Origin: Chryseobacterium taiwanense
GTDB lineage: Bacteria; Bacteroidota; Bacteroidia; Flavobacteriales; Weeksellaceae
NCBI RefSeq assembly: GCF_000813825.1
Contig: NZ_JWTA01000003.1
Span: forward strand, 62,001-126,000
Reading direction: 5' to 3'
Length of the DNA: 64,000 nucleotides
The translations under genes were made by a program, and so were the position numbers. The stretch's first letter is position 1, and the number at the start of each line of letters is the position of its first letter. Below the pieces are notes generated by a model. That model had not been told where the DNA came from and did not search any database. It saw nothing but the letters and a program-made list of their open reading frames with translations. Positions 17,978-26,742 of the stretch are shown one piece after another.

Positions 17978-18574
17978 ATGTTCACAGGAATAATTGAAGC
18001 CGTAGGTGTTATTGAGAAAATTGAAGAAAACGGAAGTAATATAGATTTTACGCTTACCTGTCCTTTTACGAACGAATTGAAAATAGATCAGAGCCTTGCT
18101 CATAATGGGTGTTGTTTAACGGTTGTGAAAATTGAGGAGGATAAATATGTAGTGACTGCCATCAACGAAACCTTAGAAAAAACAAACCTTGGAAAATGGG
18201 AAGTAGGAACTGTGGTGAATCTTGAACGTTGCATGAAAATGGACGGTAGATTAGATGGCCACATTGTACAAGGTCATGTAGATAAAACAGGTGAGGTTGT
18301 AAGTATTGAAAATAAAGACGGAAGTTATTTTATCACGATTAAATATGAAGATAACGGAAGTTTTGTGACGGTTCCTCAAGGTTCCATTACGGTAAATGGA
18401 ATAAGCTTAACGGTTGCAAAAAGTGAAGAGACTCAATTTTCTGTTGCAATCATTCCGTACACTTGGGAGTTTACGAATATGAAACATCTTAAAGCTGGAG
18501 ATAAGGTTAACTTAGAATTCGATATTATTGGTAAATATATTGCCAGACTAATAAACAAACAGAATGGCGTTTAA
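17978..18574 (+). CDS. ribE: Riboflavin synthase, alpha subunit
   Basis: A 198-residue enzyme that dismutates two 6,7-dimethyl-8-ribityllumazine molecules into riboflavin. The diagnostic N terminus MFTGIIEAVG fixes the start at 17978; the longer in-frame ORF from 17813 lies antisense to pdxA. Two lumazine-binding repeats are visible: first NGCCLTV and GHIVQGHVD, then GSITVNGISLTV. Length is normal for the family. Its last 11 bases overlap the start of the histidine kinase, so the two are probably co-transcribed. Confidence 0.96.
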   Translation: MFTGIIEAVGVIEKIEENGSNIDFTLTCPFTNELKIDQSLAHNGCCLTVVKIEEDKYVVTAINETLEKTNLGKWEVGTVVNLERCMKMDGRLDGHIVQGHVDKTGEVVSIENKDGSYFITIKYEDNGSFVTVPQGSITVNGISLTVAKSEETQFSVAIIPYTWEFTNMKHLKAGDKVNLEFDIIGKYIARLINKQNGV

Positions 18575-20018
18575 TAAATACAGAGGATATAGCTTAAGAA
18601 ACCGTGTGTTTTTTGGTTTCTTACTGGTATGTCTTTTAAGTGTCGTTGCTTCTTCCTTAGTACCTTATTTTGTGCTGAGGAATAATTCTTTGCAGCAAAG
18701 CCGTATCGATATGCAGGATAAAACAAATGCCGTAATGCGGTATCTGGATTATGCTGTAAGTAGAACGCGCATCGAAACGGCAGATCTTCCTACTGTTCTG
18801 GAGAATAAGATTTTTGAAATTGCGGATATCAATCAGCATGATATTATTATTTATGATTTAAAAGGAAATTATTTGATTTCCAATAAAGATCAAAGTCTTA
18901 TTGAGCAAAAGAAAGTGCCTTTGCATATTGTTAATAAGATACTGGCAACGGATGCAAGGGTAGATATTAAAAGCTATGATTCTTCAGTAGATGCAGGGCT
19001 TACTTCTTCCTATTTGCTGTTGAAGAATAATGAGCTTGAGCCGATCGGTATTGTATATATTCCCTTGTATCATAATGAATCTGCGGATTTGGAGGTTCTT
19101 CACGAATATGTAAAGTATATTCTTTTGGTGGATATATTTCTTATTCTTTTTAGTATCTGGATAAGCTGGGTGACTTCAAATAATTTGGCGAAAAATATTA
19201 CGAAGTTTTCTGATATGATTACCCGTATTACATTATTTGAAAGTGAAATGCAGCCCATCAGATATTACAAAAATGATGAGCTGAATGCATTGGCCAGAGC
19301 ATATAATAGAATGATTCTTCAAATTCAGGATCAAAGGGAGCGACTTCGATTTAAAGCATCGGAAGAGGCGTGGAGAGAGATGGCAAAACAGGTTGCTCAC
19401 GAAGTGAAAAATCCGTTAACTCCCATGAAACTTACGATTCAGAATTTTGAACGAAAATTTGATCCGGAAGATCCGAATATCAGAGAAAAGGTAAAGAAGA
19501 TGAGTAAAACAATGGTAGATCAGATTGATCTGATTGCTACTGTGGCTTCTGCATTTTCTGAATTTGCCAAGCTTCCTGAAAAAAACAATGAGGTTATTAA
19601 TCTGAATAAAGAAGTTGAAGATATCCTTAGAGTATTTAATGATGACAGTATTTTTATTCACTCCAATAAAAGTAATATCATGATTAGTATGGACAGGATT
19701 TACCTTTCAAGGATTATCACGAATCTTGTTACCAATGCTAAACAGGCGCAGAGTGATGACCGAAAACTGATCATCAATGTTGATGTGGAGCAACATCAAA
19801 GAAGAGTTATTATTTCAGTTCAGGATAACGGTGTCGGAATTCCTGAAAATATGTATGAAAGAATTTTTGAGCCTAATTTTACCTCTAAGAGTAGCGGAAT
19901 GGGGCTTGGTTTATCAATGGTAAGAAAAATGATTGAGGATTATAAAGGAGAAATTGTTGTGAAATCTGAAGTAGGAAAGGGTTCGACGTTCATCATCACA
20001 TTGCCAACGAATTTATAG
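18564..20018 (+). CDS. Membrane sensor histidine kinase, NtrY-like, orphan
   Basis: A 484-residue kinase. TM1 is about 15-37 and TM2 about 184-204, flanking a periplasmic sensor domain. A HAMP-like linker (about 205-255) follows, then the dimerisation/H-box with the phosphoacceptor H279 in AHEVKNPLTPMKL. The N box has N387 and N391, the G1 box is DNGVG (421-425) and the G2 box GMGLGL (445-450). The H-box and ATPase look most like NtrY/AtoS-type kinases. No response regulator gene lies nearby; the neighbours are ribE (11-bp overlap) and a tRNA methyltransferase (1-bp overlap). The signal is unknown. Confidence 0.9.
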   Translation: MAFNKYRGYSLRNRVFFGFLLVCLLSVVASSLVPYFVLRNNSLQQSRIDMQDKTNAVMRYLDYAVSRTRIETADLPTVLENKIFEIADINQHDIIIYDLKGNYLISNKDQSLIEQKKVPLHIVNKILATDARVDIKSYDSSVDAGLTSSYLLLKNNELEPIGIVYIPLYHNESADLEVLHEYVKYILLVDIFLILFSIWISWVTSNNLAKNITKFSDMITRITLFESEMQPIRYYKNDELNALARAYNRMILQIQDQRERLRFKASEEAWREMAKQVAHEVKNPLTPMKLTIQNFERKFDPEDPNIREKVKKMSKTMVDQIDLIATVASAFSEFAKLPEKNNEVINLNKEVEDILRVFNDDSIFIHSNKSNIMISMDRIYLSRIITNLVTNAKQAQSDDRKLIINVDVEQHQRRVIISVQDNGVGIPENMYERIFEPNFTSKSSGMGLGLSMVRKMIEDYKGEIVVKSEVGKGSTFIITLPTNL

Positions 20019-20716
20019 TGAAGTCTTTTACCTTTAAACAGTTTGAAATTCAGCAATCCAAAAATGTTTTCCGTGTAGGAACGGATGGTGTTTTGTTGGG
20101 AGCTTTAGCAAGTGTAAATAATGCTTCTAAAGTGTTGGAAATAGGAACAGGAACTGGGTTGATTTCATTGATGTTGGCTCAGAGGAATTCTCATGCAGAA
20201 TTTTTTGGAATTGATATTAATGAAGAAGCTGTAGAGCTTACGAGAATTAATTTTGAAAGTTCTCCCTTTCGTTTAAGATTAAAAAATAGCCTACAAGATT
20301 TTAAAACTTTTGACACCGAAGAAAAATTTGATCTTATTGTTTCAAATCCTCCTTATTTTGAAGCTTCGGATTCTGAAAAAGATAAAATTGCAAGACAGAC
20401 TGTTGAACTAAATTTTTTGCAGTTGATCTCTAAGTCTTCAAAAATGCTTTCTGAAAACGGAGTGTTTTCTGTGATTATTCCTGTAGAAGTGGGAGGTGAT
20501 TTTATTGATATTGCAAGAGGGAATCAATTGTTTTTAATCAAAAAAGTGAGTATTAAAGGCATTGAAACAGCTAAAACAAAAAGATTGATTCTTGAATTTT
20601 CTAATATTGAAAAAAGTCTTGAAGAAGTAGAATTTGTGATAGAAAAAAGTCCGAGACAATACTCGGACCAATATCTTGAACTCACCAAAGAGTTTCATGT
20701 TTTTCGTGAAAAATAA
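20018..20716 (+). CDS. tRNA1(Val) adenine-37 N6-methyltransferase-like protein
   Basis: A 232-residue class I methyltransferase with the SAM motif LEIGTGTG (40-47) and the N6-adenine catalytic motif NPPY (110-113), preceded by the TrmN6 family signature GTDGVLLGA. It is expected to make m6A37 in tRNA-Val, in the cytoplasm. The start is a GTG whose G overlaps the kinase stop codon (TAGTG), so translation is probably coupled. It ends one base before the convergent ABC-ATPase gene. Confidence 0.88.
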   Translation: MKSFTFKQFEIQQSKNVFRVGTDGVLLGALASVNNASKVLEIGTGTGLISLMLAQRNSHAEFFGIDINEEAVELTRINFESSPFRLRLKNSLQDFKTFDTEEKFDLIVSNPPYFEASDSEKDKIARQTVELNFLQLISKSSKMLSENGVFSVIIPVEVGGDFIDIARGNQLFLIKKVSIKGIETAKTKRLILEFSNIEKSLEEVEFVIEKSPRQYSDQYLELTKEFHVFREK

Positions 20717-21427
20717 TTATTCAAACAATTCCGTAGTATCTAATACAGAAACTTTTCCGTCTTCACATCTTATCGCTTCACCCGGGAAGTTTTGAATCAT
20801 GTGATAATCGTGCGTTGCCATTACAACAGCAGCTCCGTTTTCCAGTGCTACTTGCTTTAATAACGTCATGATTTCGTTTGAAGTTTCAGGGTCAAGGTTT
20901 CCTGTGGGTTCGTCCGCTAAAATCAAATCAGGGTGATTCAATAAAGCTCTTGCAATAGCCACACGCTGTTGTTCACCTCCTGAAAGTTCATGAGGCATTT
21001 TGTGTTTTTTACTTTTCATATTTACACTGCCTAGAACTTCATTGATGCGGTCTTCCATTTTTGCTTTATCGCTCCAGCCTGTTGCTTCAAGAACGAATTT
21101 TAAGTTCTTTTCTACCGTTCTGTCAGATAGTAATTGGAAATCCTGAAATACAATGCCTAATTTTCTTCTCAGGTTAGGAATTTCAGACATCTTTAATTTA
21201 GCTAAATCAAAACCAACTACTGCTCCGTGCCCTGAAGCCAATGGAATATGTCCATACAAAGTCTTTAGTAGTGAACTTTTCCCTGAGCCTGTTTTTCCGA
21301 TAAGATAACAAAATCTGCCTTTTTTGATGTTAAGGTTAACGTCAGAAAGAACAGTGAAGCTTTTTTGCGCAATCTTTGCGTGTTGCAAACTTATAATATT
21401 ATCTCCGGATATATTTGTATGTGGCAT
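20717..21427 (-). CDS. ABC transporter ATP-binding protein, FtsE-like
   Basis: A 236-residue ATPase with Walker A GKTGSGKS (44-51), signature LSGGEQQR, Walker B LILADEP with TGNLDP, and the switch His in MATHDYH. The profile is that of the FtsE/LolD subgroup. No ftsX or permease gene is adjacent, as is common for ftsE in Bacteroidetes, where the partner is encoded elsewhere. If FtsE, it acts with FtsX at the divisome to control cell-wall hydrolases. LolD-type lipoprotein or macrolide exporters remain possible. Confidence 0.8.
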   Translation of the reverse strand: MPHTNISGDNIISLQHAKIAQKSFTVLSDVNLNIKKGRFCYLIGKTGSGKSSLLKTLYGHIPLASGHGAVVGFDLAKLKMSEIPNLRRKLGIVFQDFQLLSDRTVEKNLKFVLEATGWSDKAKMEDRINEVLGSVNMKSKKHKMPHELSGGEQQRVAIARALLNHPDLILADEPTGNLDPETSNEIMTLLKQVALENGAAVVMATHDYHMIQNFPGEAIRCEDGKVSVLDTTELFE

Positions 21428-21529
21428 AATGCTGTTTTATGATACTATTTTTAGAAACTTTTTCAATTTTTAAAAATAGAAAAAAGAAATGTAAGAACCT
21501 TAAATTTTAGTAAAATTTAACAACAAAAA

Positions 21530-21556
21530 ATGCCTGAAAAGATTATTTTCAAGCAT
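21530..21556 (-). terminator. Intrinsic terminator after rpmH
   Basis: Eleven-base arms (21530-21540 and 21546-21556) with one G-U wobble on the minus strand and a 5-base loop, followed by T-rich sequence. It starts 25 bases past the rpmH stop codon. Confidence 0.7.
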
Positions 21557-21580
21557 GTTTTGTATATGATAATTAAAGAA

Positions 21581-21739
21581 TTATCTCTTAGCGCGTGCAG
21601 CACTTACAGTTAAACTCTTTCTGCCTTTAGCTCTTCTTGCAGCCAATACTCTTCTTCCATTTGGCGTAGACATTCTTTCTCTGAAACCGTGTTTGTTTCT
21701 TCTCTTTCTTTCTGATGGCTGGAATGTTCTTTTACTCAT
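21581..21739 (-). CDS. rpmH: 50S ribosomal protein L34
   Basis: A 52-residue, strongly basic protein read on the minus strand from the ATG at 21739: it starts [19 protein letters not shown] and ends AARAKR before a TAA. The segment TFQPS...[15 protein letters not shown] is the universal L34 signature. It is a separate transcription unit with its own promoter box and terminator. The usual neighbour rnpA is not present here. Confidence 0.97.
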   Translation of the reverse strand: MSKRTFQPSERKRRNKHGFRERMSTPNGRRVLAARRAKGRKSLTVSAARAKR

Positions 21740-21784
21740 TACTATATGTTTAAATCGTAATTAATCTATTAATTTTTCAGGTTG

Positions 21785-21792
21785 CAAAGATA
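21785..21792 (-). promoter_or_regulatory. rpmH promoter -7 box
   Basis: TATCTTTG on the minus strand, 46 bases upstream of the L34 ATG, matching TAnnTTTG. Confidence 0.4.
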
Positions 21793-21935
21793 TAGATTTT
21801 TTTATAAGATACAAACTTTCAACTCTTTTTTTTGAAATTATTATAAAGGTTTTTTATTCCCATTTTTATAAAAGTCCTGCTGCAGGCGAAATCGGTAACA
21901 TTTAAAAATAATATTAATGATTTATTTAAAAGCTT

Positions 21936-21943
21936 TATCTTTG
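21936..21943 (+). promoter_or_regulatory. Promoter -7 box of the DHH phosphoesterase gene
   Basis: TATCTTTG 25 bases upstream of the ATG at 21969. The AT-rich upstream sequence has no distinct TTG at -33. Confidence 0.4.
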
Positions 21944-21968
21944 GAAACTCAAATTTAAAGAAACTTAG

Positions 21969-22973
21969 ATGTTTACACCTGCAGAAATTCTAGAAATCAA
22001 ATCACTTCTTATCCCTGAAAACAAAATCGTGATCATTACTCATTATAATCCTGATGGGGATGCTATTGGATCAAGTTTGGGATTAAAGCATTATTTGCAG
22101 GCAAAAGGTTTACATGCTGAAGTGGTGGTACCGAATGATTTTCCGAAATTCTTGAAATGGATGCCCGATGCGAAAAGAAATATCATTGCAGAATATAAAA
22201 GAAAGGTAGCTTTCGACTTATTAAATGAAGCAGATGTTATTTTCTGCCTGGATTTCAATTCTCCATCAAGAATCGGGATTTTAGGAGATTGGCTGGTAAA
22301 ATCTAAAGCGAAAAAAATTCTTATTGATCATCACCAACAGCCGGAACAGTTTGACTTTGTGTATTCAGATACGATCATTCCCGCGACTTGTCAGATGATT
22401 TATCATTTTATTGAGGCGATGAATGATGAGAATTTGGTGAATAGAGATATCGCAGAATGTTTGTATACCGGGATTATGACCGATACAGGAGGTTTCCGTT
22501 TTCGTTCCACAAGCGCAACAACGCATAGAATTGTTGCCAATCTTATTGAAAAAGGAGCGGATCCATCAGTAATTACCTCAAATACTTGGGATACGAATAC
22601 CGTTTCAAGACTTCATTTATTAGCACTGATTTTAGGGAGAATAGAAGTGGTGAATGATGGTAAAGTTGCTGTGTTGTATCTTACGAGAAAAGAATTGCAG
22701 GAATATGGTTTCCAGAAAGGAGATACAGAAGGTTTCGTAAATTATGGGTTGAGTATTGTTGGCGTAAGAATGTCGGCTTTCTTTATGGAAGATTTATATG
22801 ATGATTTCATTAAAATATCTTTCAGAAGTAAAGATGATGTAGATGTCAACCAATTCTCTAGAAAATATTTCAATGGAGGAGGTCACATCAACGCAGCAGG
22901 AGGGAAGTCTTTAGAATCTCTGGCAGGCACTCTTGAAACTTTTAAGAAAAGGGTAGCTGAAGAACAATTATAA
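21969..22973 (+). CDS. DHH/DHHA1 phosphoesterase, NrnA-like oligoribonuclease/pAp phosphatase
   Basis: A 334-residue protein. The DHH domain has HYNPDGDAIGSS (metal ligands H25, D29 and D31), the CLDFN acidic motif and DHH at 120-122. The C-terminal DHHA1 domain has the substrate-binding GGGHINAAGG. NrnA enzymes degrade nanoRNAs of 2-5 nucleotides and dephosphorylate 3'-phosphoadenosine-5'-phosphate. Length and motif order match the family well. It converges with the patatin gene, with a six-base overlap of the 3' ends. Confidence 0.9.
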   Translation: MFTPAEILEIKSLLIPENKIVIITHYNPDGDAIGSSLGLKHYLQAKGLHAEVVVPNDFPKFLKWMPDAKRNIIAEYKRKVAFDLLNEADVIFCLDFNSPSRIGILGDWLVKSKAKKILIDHHQQPEQFDFVYSDTIIPATCQMIYHFIEAMNDENLVNRDIAECLYTGIMTDTGGFRFRSTSATTHRIVANLIEKGADPSVITSNTWDTNTVSRLHLLALILGRIEVVNDGKVAVLYLTRKELQEYGFQKGDTEGFVNYGLSIVGVRMSAFFMEDLYDDFIKISFRSKDDVDVNQFSRKYFNGGGHINAAGGKSLESLAGTLETFKKRVAEEQL

Positions 22974-23771
22974 AGAAGGTTGCAATTTCTTGTATCCTTT
23001 TTCTTCTAATTCTTTACAGGTATATTCATATACTTCCTGAAACATTTCGTCCAGATTTTTTTTATTAAATAAACTGAACTTTGTCATTTTGGGAGGATCT
23101 AAAAATACGTCACAAAAATCGGCTTTGGAGTAAACGGATTTCGCAATCGCCAAATGTAAAATTCTATCAAACTCTTTCATGAGACTCATGTTGGGAAGAG
23201 GATCGTAGCTGATGGAATTTACGTGAGAAGCAATCAGAAAATCACACTTATCCATGATAGGTTCTATAGGAAGATTGTCTAAGACACCGCCATCAACATA
23301 TACTTTTTCACCGATCTTGACAGGAGGAAGTACAAAAGGAACGCTGGAAGAGGCTAATAATGGTCCGAAAAGCTCTCCCTCTGAAAAGAAATCCACGATT
23401 CCGTGAGTCATTTCCGTAGCAGCTACATATACCGGTATTTTCAATACTTTAAAATCATCTTCGGGGAAATAATCTACCAAAAGTTTTAAAATAAATTTAG
23501 AACTGAAGATTCCGTTTTTTGAGAGTCTTAAATAGGATCGGGAGAAAAAGGTGGTTTGTTTTACAATTTCCATCATTTCATCCGGAGTTTTTCCTAAAGA
23601 ATAAAAGGCTGCAATAATAGATCCTGCACTTGTTCCGGAAATGATCTGAGGTTTCAGATCAAACTCTTCCAAAGCTTTTAAAACGGCGATGTGGGCAATC
23701 CCGCGCATTCCGCCTCCGGAAAGAGTGAGGCCGATAACCGGTTTCTTTTTTGGGAAAGAGAAAAAGTTCAT
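22968..23771 (-). CDS. Patatin-like phospholipase
   Basis: A 267-residue protein with the patatin catalytic elements: oxyanion-hole glycines SGGGMRG (18-24), nucleophile S48 in GTSAG (46-50), and the catalytic Asp in VDGGVLDNLP. It resembles the RssA/YlbK group of small cytoplasmic patatins rather than secreted ExoU types, and no signal peptide is seen. It probably hydrolyses phospholipid or lysophospholipid acyl esters. The physiological substrate is unknown. Confidence 0.9.
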   Translation of the reverse strand: MNFFSFPKKKPVIGLTLSGGGMRGIAHIAVLKALEEFDLKPQIISGTSAGSIIAAFYSLGKTPDEMMEIVKQTTFFSRSYLRLSKNGIFSSKFILKLLVDYFPEDDFKVLKIPVYVAATEMTHGIVDFFSEGELFGPLLASSSVPFVLPPVKIGEKVYVDGGVLDNLPIEPIMDKCDFLIASHVNSISYDPLPNMSLMKEFDRILHLAIAKSVYSKADFCDVFLDPPKMTKFSLFNKKNLDEMFQEVYEYTCKELEEKGYKKLQPSL

Positions 23772-23826
23772 AGATCTATTTTGTGGTTACTGTTATTTGG
23801 TGAGATTTTGTGGTGTTATCAGTCAA

Positions 23827-24645
23827 TTAAGGCTCATCACACTTTGAATCAATTTTGATGAATAAAGAGTTGAACGCCTTTGTCATCTTTTCGTCTTGTT
23901 CTACTCTTTTAATATTGTTATTGGCACAATTTCCCCATCCGAAAGTAATAAGGTCTACAATGGCATATTCATTTCTGTTTTTAGCGTGTAGATTATTTTC
24001 GAATTCATCCATTATTTTTTCAGGGCTTCCATTTTTTTTGCTCATTTGTACTCTCAGTTTTCTCCATTCTTCAATCATTACATCTTCATCAGAATTTAAA
24101 GCACGTACAAAGTTTTCGCAATTTTTAGAGAACTTGCTGTTCAATAATACAGAAGGGTCGGAAAAAGCAGTAATTTCAGTTTTGTCAAACTCATATTCTA
24201 AAGCCAGTTCCTGAATTTTTTGAGCTTTGATATTTTGCCAATATGGATCATTAACGACTTTTAAATTTTCAAGCGCTTTTTTCTTTTCGGTGAAATCCTG
24301 CTCAAGCTTTGCTAAGATTTTATCCTTGTCTCTTCTTACTTCCTGTAAGGTTTCTGGTTTAAAAACGGAGGGCTTATTAAGCAATAAGCTGCTGTACTCG
24401 AACCAAAGTTTATACGTTCCTTCAATTTCTTCTCTGGAGTATTTAGTAGCGTCATATTGACCTTTGTTGTCACAAAGCTCTGTTACGAAATTAAAGACCG
24501 GTTTATTTTGAGTGGTTTTTAAACTGTCAGTTTGAGATTCTGTCATCGAAACAGAATCTTTTGAAGTTGTATTTTTAGAAATTTCAGCTTCTTTTTTACA
24601 GCCAATTGCTGCGAGAAGCAGTAGTGATGAAATCCAGATTCTCAT
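23827..24645 (-). CDS. Predicted lipoprotein of unknown function
   Basis: A 272-residue protein with a lipoprotein signal peptide: MRIWISSLLLLAAIGCKKEAE, with the lipid-modified Cys at residue 16. A Ser/Thr-rich linker (about 20-45) is followed by a mostly helical, charged domain with four further cysteines (for example ELCDNKGQ, NCENF, GNCANN and DSKCDEP), which could form periplasmic disulfides. I do not recognise the domain. It is 9 bases downstream of the alpha/beta-hydrolase stop codon, so it may be co-expressed with it. Confidence 0.75.
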   Translation of the reverse strand: MRIWISSLLLLAAIGCKKEAEISKNTTSKDSVSMTESQTDSLKTTQNKPVFNFVTELCDNKGQYDATKYSREEIEGTYKLWFEYSSLLLNKPSVFKPETLQEVRRDKDKILAKLEQDFTEKKKALENLKVVNDPYWQNIKAQKIQELALEYEFDKTEITAFSDPSVLLNSKFSKNCENFVRALNSDEDVMIEEWRKLRVQMSKKNGSPEKIMDEFENNLHAKNRNEYAIVDLITFGWGNCANNNIKRVEQDEKMTKAFNSLFIKIDSKCDEP

Positions 24646-24654
24646 AAATATTTT

Positions 24655-25437
24655 TTAAAGGATCAAGTTTTTAGGTAAATGGTGAAGAAGTTCGGTGTTG
24701 ATGATTTCTGCACAAATACTAGGTTTTTCCCAATGTCCGTTGTGTCCGCAATCCAGAACATAGGATTTGATGTTGGTTCTGTCCGGAAGGTTTTTAATCA
24801 TCACCTCTGTTTTTACGGCGTTATCATGCTTTCCTGCTAAGACTAGGATTTTGACATCAAGATTTTCCAGCACGTGTTTTTTGTCGGTTCTTTCTACCAT
24901 TCCTTTTACAGAAGCTAAAGCTCCCAGATTATTGGTTGAAAGAGCAATTTCTAAAGCAGTTTCTATTTTTCCTTCTAGCGTATCTCTTTCGTTAGGATTG
25001 AATAGATTAGGAACTCCGGCTCTTGCATAGTGAGCAAAAGCATCTTTAATGATTCTGTAACTTTTTATACGTTGTTCTTTTTTCTCTGCATCATCCGGAA
25101 AATAAGTAGAGAAAAATAAAGTTAAGCTTTTAAGGTATTCAGGATATTTTTCTGCAAAAGCTAAAGAAGTATAACCTCCCATCGAATGTCCTAATAAATG
25201 AATTTGAGTTAAATTCTGATCATCCAACACTTTTTTTAACTCTTCAGCCATCAATTCCATGGTTTGAATCTCTGCTGCGATTTCAGATTGCCCGTGTCCG
25301 GGAAGGTCTATTTTTAACAGGGAAAAGTTTTCAGAAAGATGAGGCTCCATATCATTCCATATTGAGCAGTTTTCCATAAATCCGTGGAGTAGGACTAAGG
25401 TTTCTTTTCCGTTTCCTTTTCTTTCAAAATTAAGCAT
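24655..25437 (-). CDS. Alpha/beta hydrolase
   Basis: A 260-residue alpha/beta-hydrolase fold enzyme. Visible elements are LLHGFMENCSIW (oxyanion HG), LLKIDLPGHGQS, the nucleophile elbow GHSMGG, a late Asp in LAGKHDNAV, and the catalytic His in LDCGHNGHWEKP. This resembles the MenH/BioH/2-succinyl-benzoate group of small hydrolases, but no menaquinone or biotin genes are nearby, so the substrate is not assigned. The start is the ATG at 25437; a TTG two codons upstream was rejected. Confidence 0.88.
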   Translation of the reverse strand: MLNFERKGNGKETLVLLHGFMENCSIWNDMEPHLSENFSLLKIDLPGHGQSEIAAEIQTMELMAEELKKVLDDQNLTQIHLLGHSMGGYTSLAFAEKYPEYLKSLTLFFSTYFPDDAEKKEQRIKSYRIIKDAFAHYARAGVPNLFNPNERDTLEGKIETALEIALSTNNLGALASVKGMVERTDKKHVLENLDVKILVLAGKHDNAVKTEVMIKNLPDRTNIKSYVLDCGHNGHWEKPSICAEIINTELLHHLPKNLIL

Positions 25438-25446
25438 ATTCAAAAA

Positions 25447-25956
25447 TTAAAAATGAATGTCTATATAGTCTACAAATCCCGAACCATTTACCATATCCTG
25501 AAGTCGATAAGTTTTTCCACCATTTTTAGAGGCAAAAGTTTTTGTTCCTTTTCTTGTGTAAGGTTTTCCATTATCGTTTTCAGAAATGCTTTGAGTAATT
25601 TCTCCAGTAAAATTCATGTGTTTATCAGAAACAACGGCAACGAAGCCTTTTATTTCAACAGAGTTTTTTCCGGATTTGATATTTCCTGAAACGTTGTAAT
25701 GATCTTTTTCACCTTCAATTTTCTTAAAATTAACGGTTCCCGGAGTTTTAATTAAATTATGAGTGAATTTATGATCCCCGCTAAAATCTTTGAATTGATT
25801 TTTACTGCGGATACTGTCATTTATTTTTGTTCTTGCAGCATTGATGGAATCAACAATTTTTGTGCTGTCAGTTTGCGTTGAAGAAGGAGTTGTTTCTTTT
25901 TTAGAACATGAAACAATTAAAACGGCGATTGCGATTGTGGCTAAAAAGTTTTTCAT
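25447..25956 (-). CDS. Predicted lipoprotein of unknown function
   Basis: A 169-residue protein with a lipoprotein signal: MKNFLATIAIAVLIVSCSKKE, Cys at residue 17. A low-complexity Thr/Ser/Asp linker leads to a compact beta-rich domain (HKFTHNLIKTPGTVNFKKI to the C terminus) that resembles no domain I recognise. It ends 9 bases before the alpha/beta hydrolase and may form an operon with it and the next lipoprotein. Start: the ATG at 25956 rather than the TTG one codon upstream. Confidence 0.75.
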   Translation of the reverse strand: MKNFLATIAIAVLIVSCSKKETTPSSTQTDSTKIVDSINAARTKINDSIRSKNQFKDFSGDHKFTHNLIKTPGTVNFKKIEGEKDHYNVSGNIKSGKNSVEIKGFVAVVSDKHMNFTGEITQSISENDNGKPYTRKGTKTFASKNGGKTYRLQDMVNGSGFVDYIDIHF

Positions 25957-25991
25957 CAAAAAAAATTATATCTCAAATGTAAACAAAAAAA

Positions 25992-26010
25992 GAGCATTTT
26001 AAAAATGCCC
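25992..26010 (-). terminator. Intrinsic terminator after the orphan exbD gene
   Basis: Minus-strand arms GGGCATTTT and AAAATGCTC pair with one wobble and are followed by a T-tract, immediately past the exbD stop. Confidence 0.6.
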
Positions 26011-26018
26011 TTTCAGTT

Positions 26019-26549
26019 CTATTGGGTTAATTCTTCGTAAACTTTCTTTTCCCAAGGTTTTATATCGGTGATTCCGTAGCGTTCTTTGTTGGAGATTGCA
26101 ATATTATCCAGAACATCTACAAAATTTTTATAGTTTGAATCATCTGTAGGTTTTACAATAATTGTAAATTTTTCTTTTGAAGGTGCGCGATTATAGGCTT
26201 CTGAAATAACTTTAGAAATGTTGATTCCGCTAAAATTAGTTTCTTTTAAATTATTTGAATTTAAATCTTCAGCTGTATTTTGATGATAAAAAACTCGATT
26301 GTCTTTTCCTAAAATGAAAGTAATCTGATTTTTTTGATCAATTACTATATCATCGATTTTTGGATTTGGTTTGTGATCTTTTGCAGGTAGTCCTAAATCC
26401 ATCACGTTAGGTTTTGTAAAATTGGTGGTAAACATAAAAAAGGTGATCAATAAAAAACCTAAATCCACCATAGGAGTCATGTCAACTCTGATCAGTTTTT
26501 TTCTTTGCTTGCTTCCTCCTGATTTCTCTTGTGCAATTACTTCAGCCAT
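26019..26549 (-). CDS. ExbD/TolR-family biopolymer transport protein, stand-alone
   Basis: A 176-residue inner-membrane protein with one TM helix (about 25-45) carrying the proton-conducting Asp in RVDMTPMVDLGFLLITFF, and a periplasmic domain. I chose the ATG at 26549 (MAEVIAQEKSGG) because it matches the start of its paralogue at 46740; the longer ORF adds 25 residues without support. It has no adjacent exbB or tonB, unlike the copies at 46119 and 46740, and is nearly colinear with the latter (NVMDLGLPAK, IIVKPTDD, KPWEK). It could be an alternative stator subunit for the same ExbB. Confidence 0.88.
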   Translation of the reverse strand: MAEVIAQEKSGGSKQRKKLIRVDMTPMVDLGFLLITFFMFTTNFTKPNVMDLGLPAKDHKPNPKIDDIVIDQKNQITFILGKDNRVFYHQNTAEDLNSNNLKETNFSGINISKVISEAYNRAPSKEKFTIIVKPTDDSNYKNFVDVLDNIAISNKERYGITDIKPWEKKVYEELTQ

Positions 26550-26686
26550 AATAATTTTTTTAATAGTTAAACGATGTTGATAAAAAATTGACACTTTCGT
26601 ATCTTTCTTTTTGAACGTATACAAAGTTTGTACCTAATTTGTGGTATTGATTGCTAAATTTTAATTTTATTAAATTTTGAAATAAA

Positions 26687-26721
26687 AAAACCTTATGATG
26701 ATTGTGTTTTCATAAGGTTTT
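26687..26721 (-). terminator. Intrinsic terminator after the T9SS propeller gene
   Basis: A perfect 12-bp inverted repeat (26687-26698 and 26710-26721) flanked by A- and T-tracts, 22 bases past the stop codon. Confidence 0.8.
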
Positions 26722-26742
26722 ATAATATTTTAAGAATAGGTT

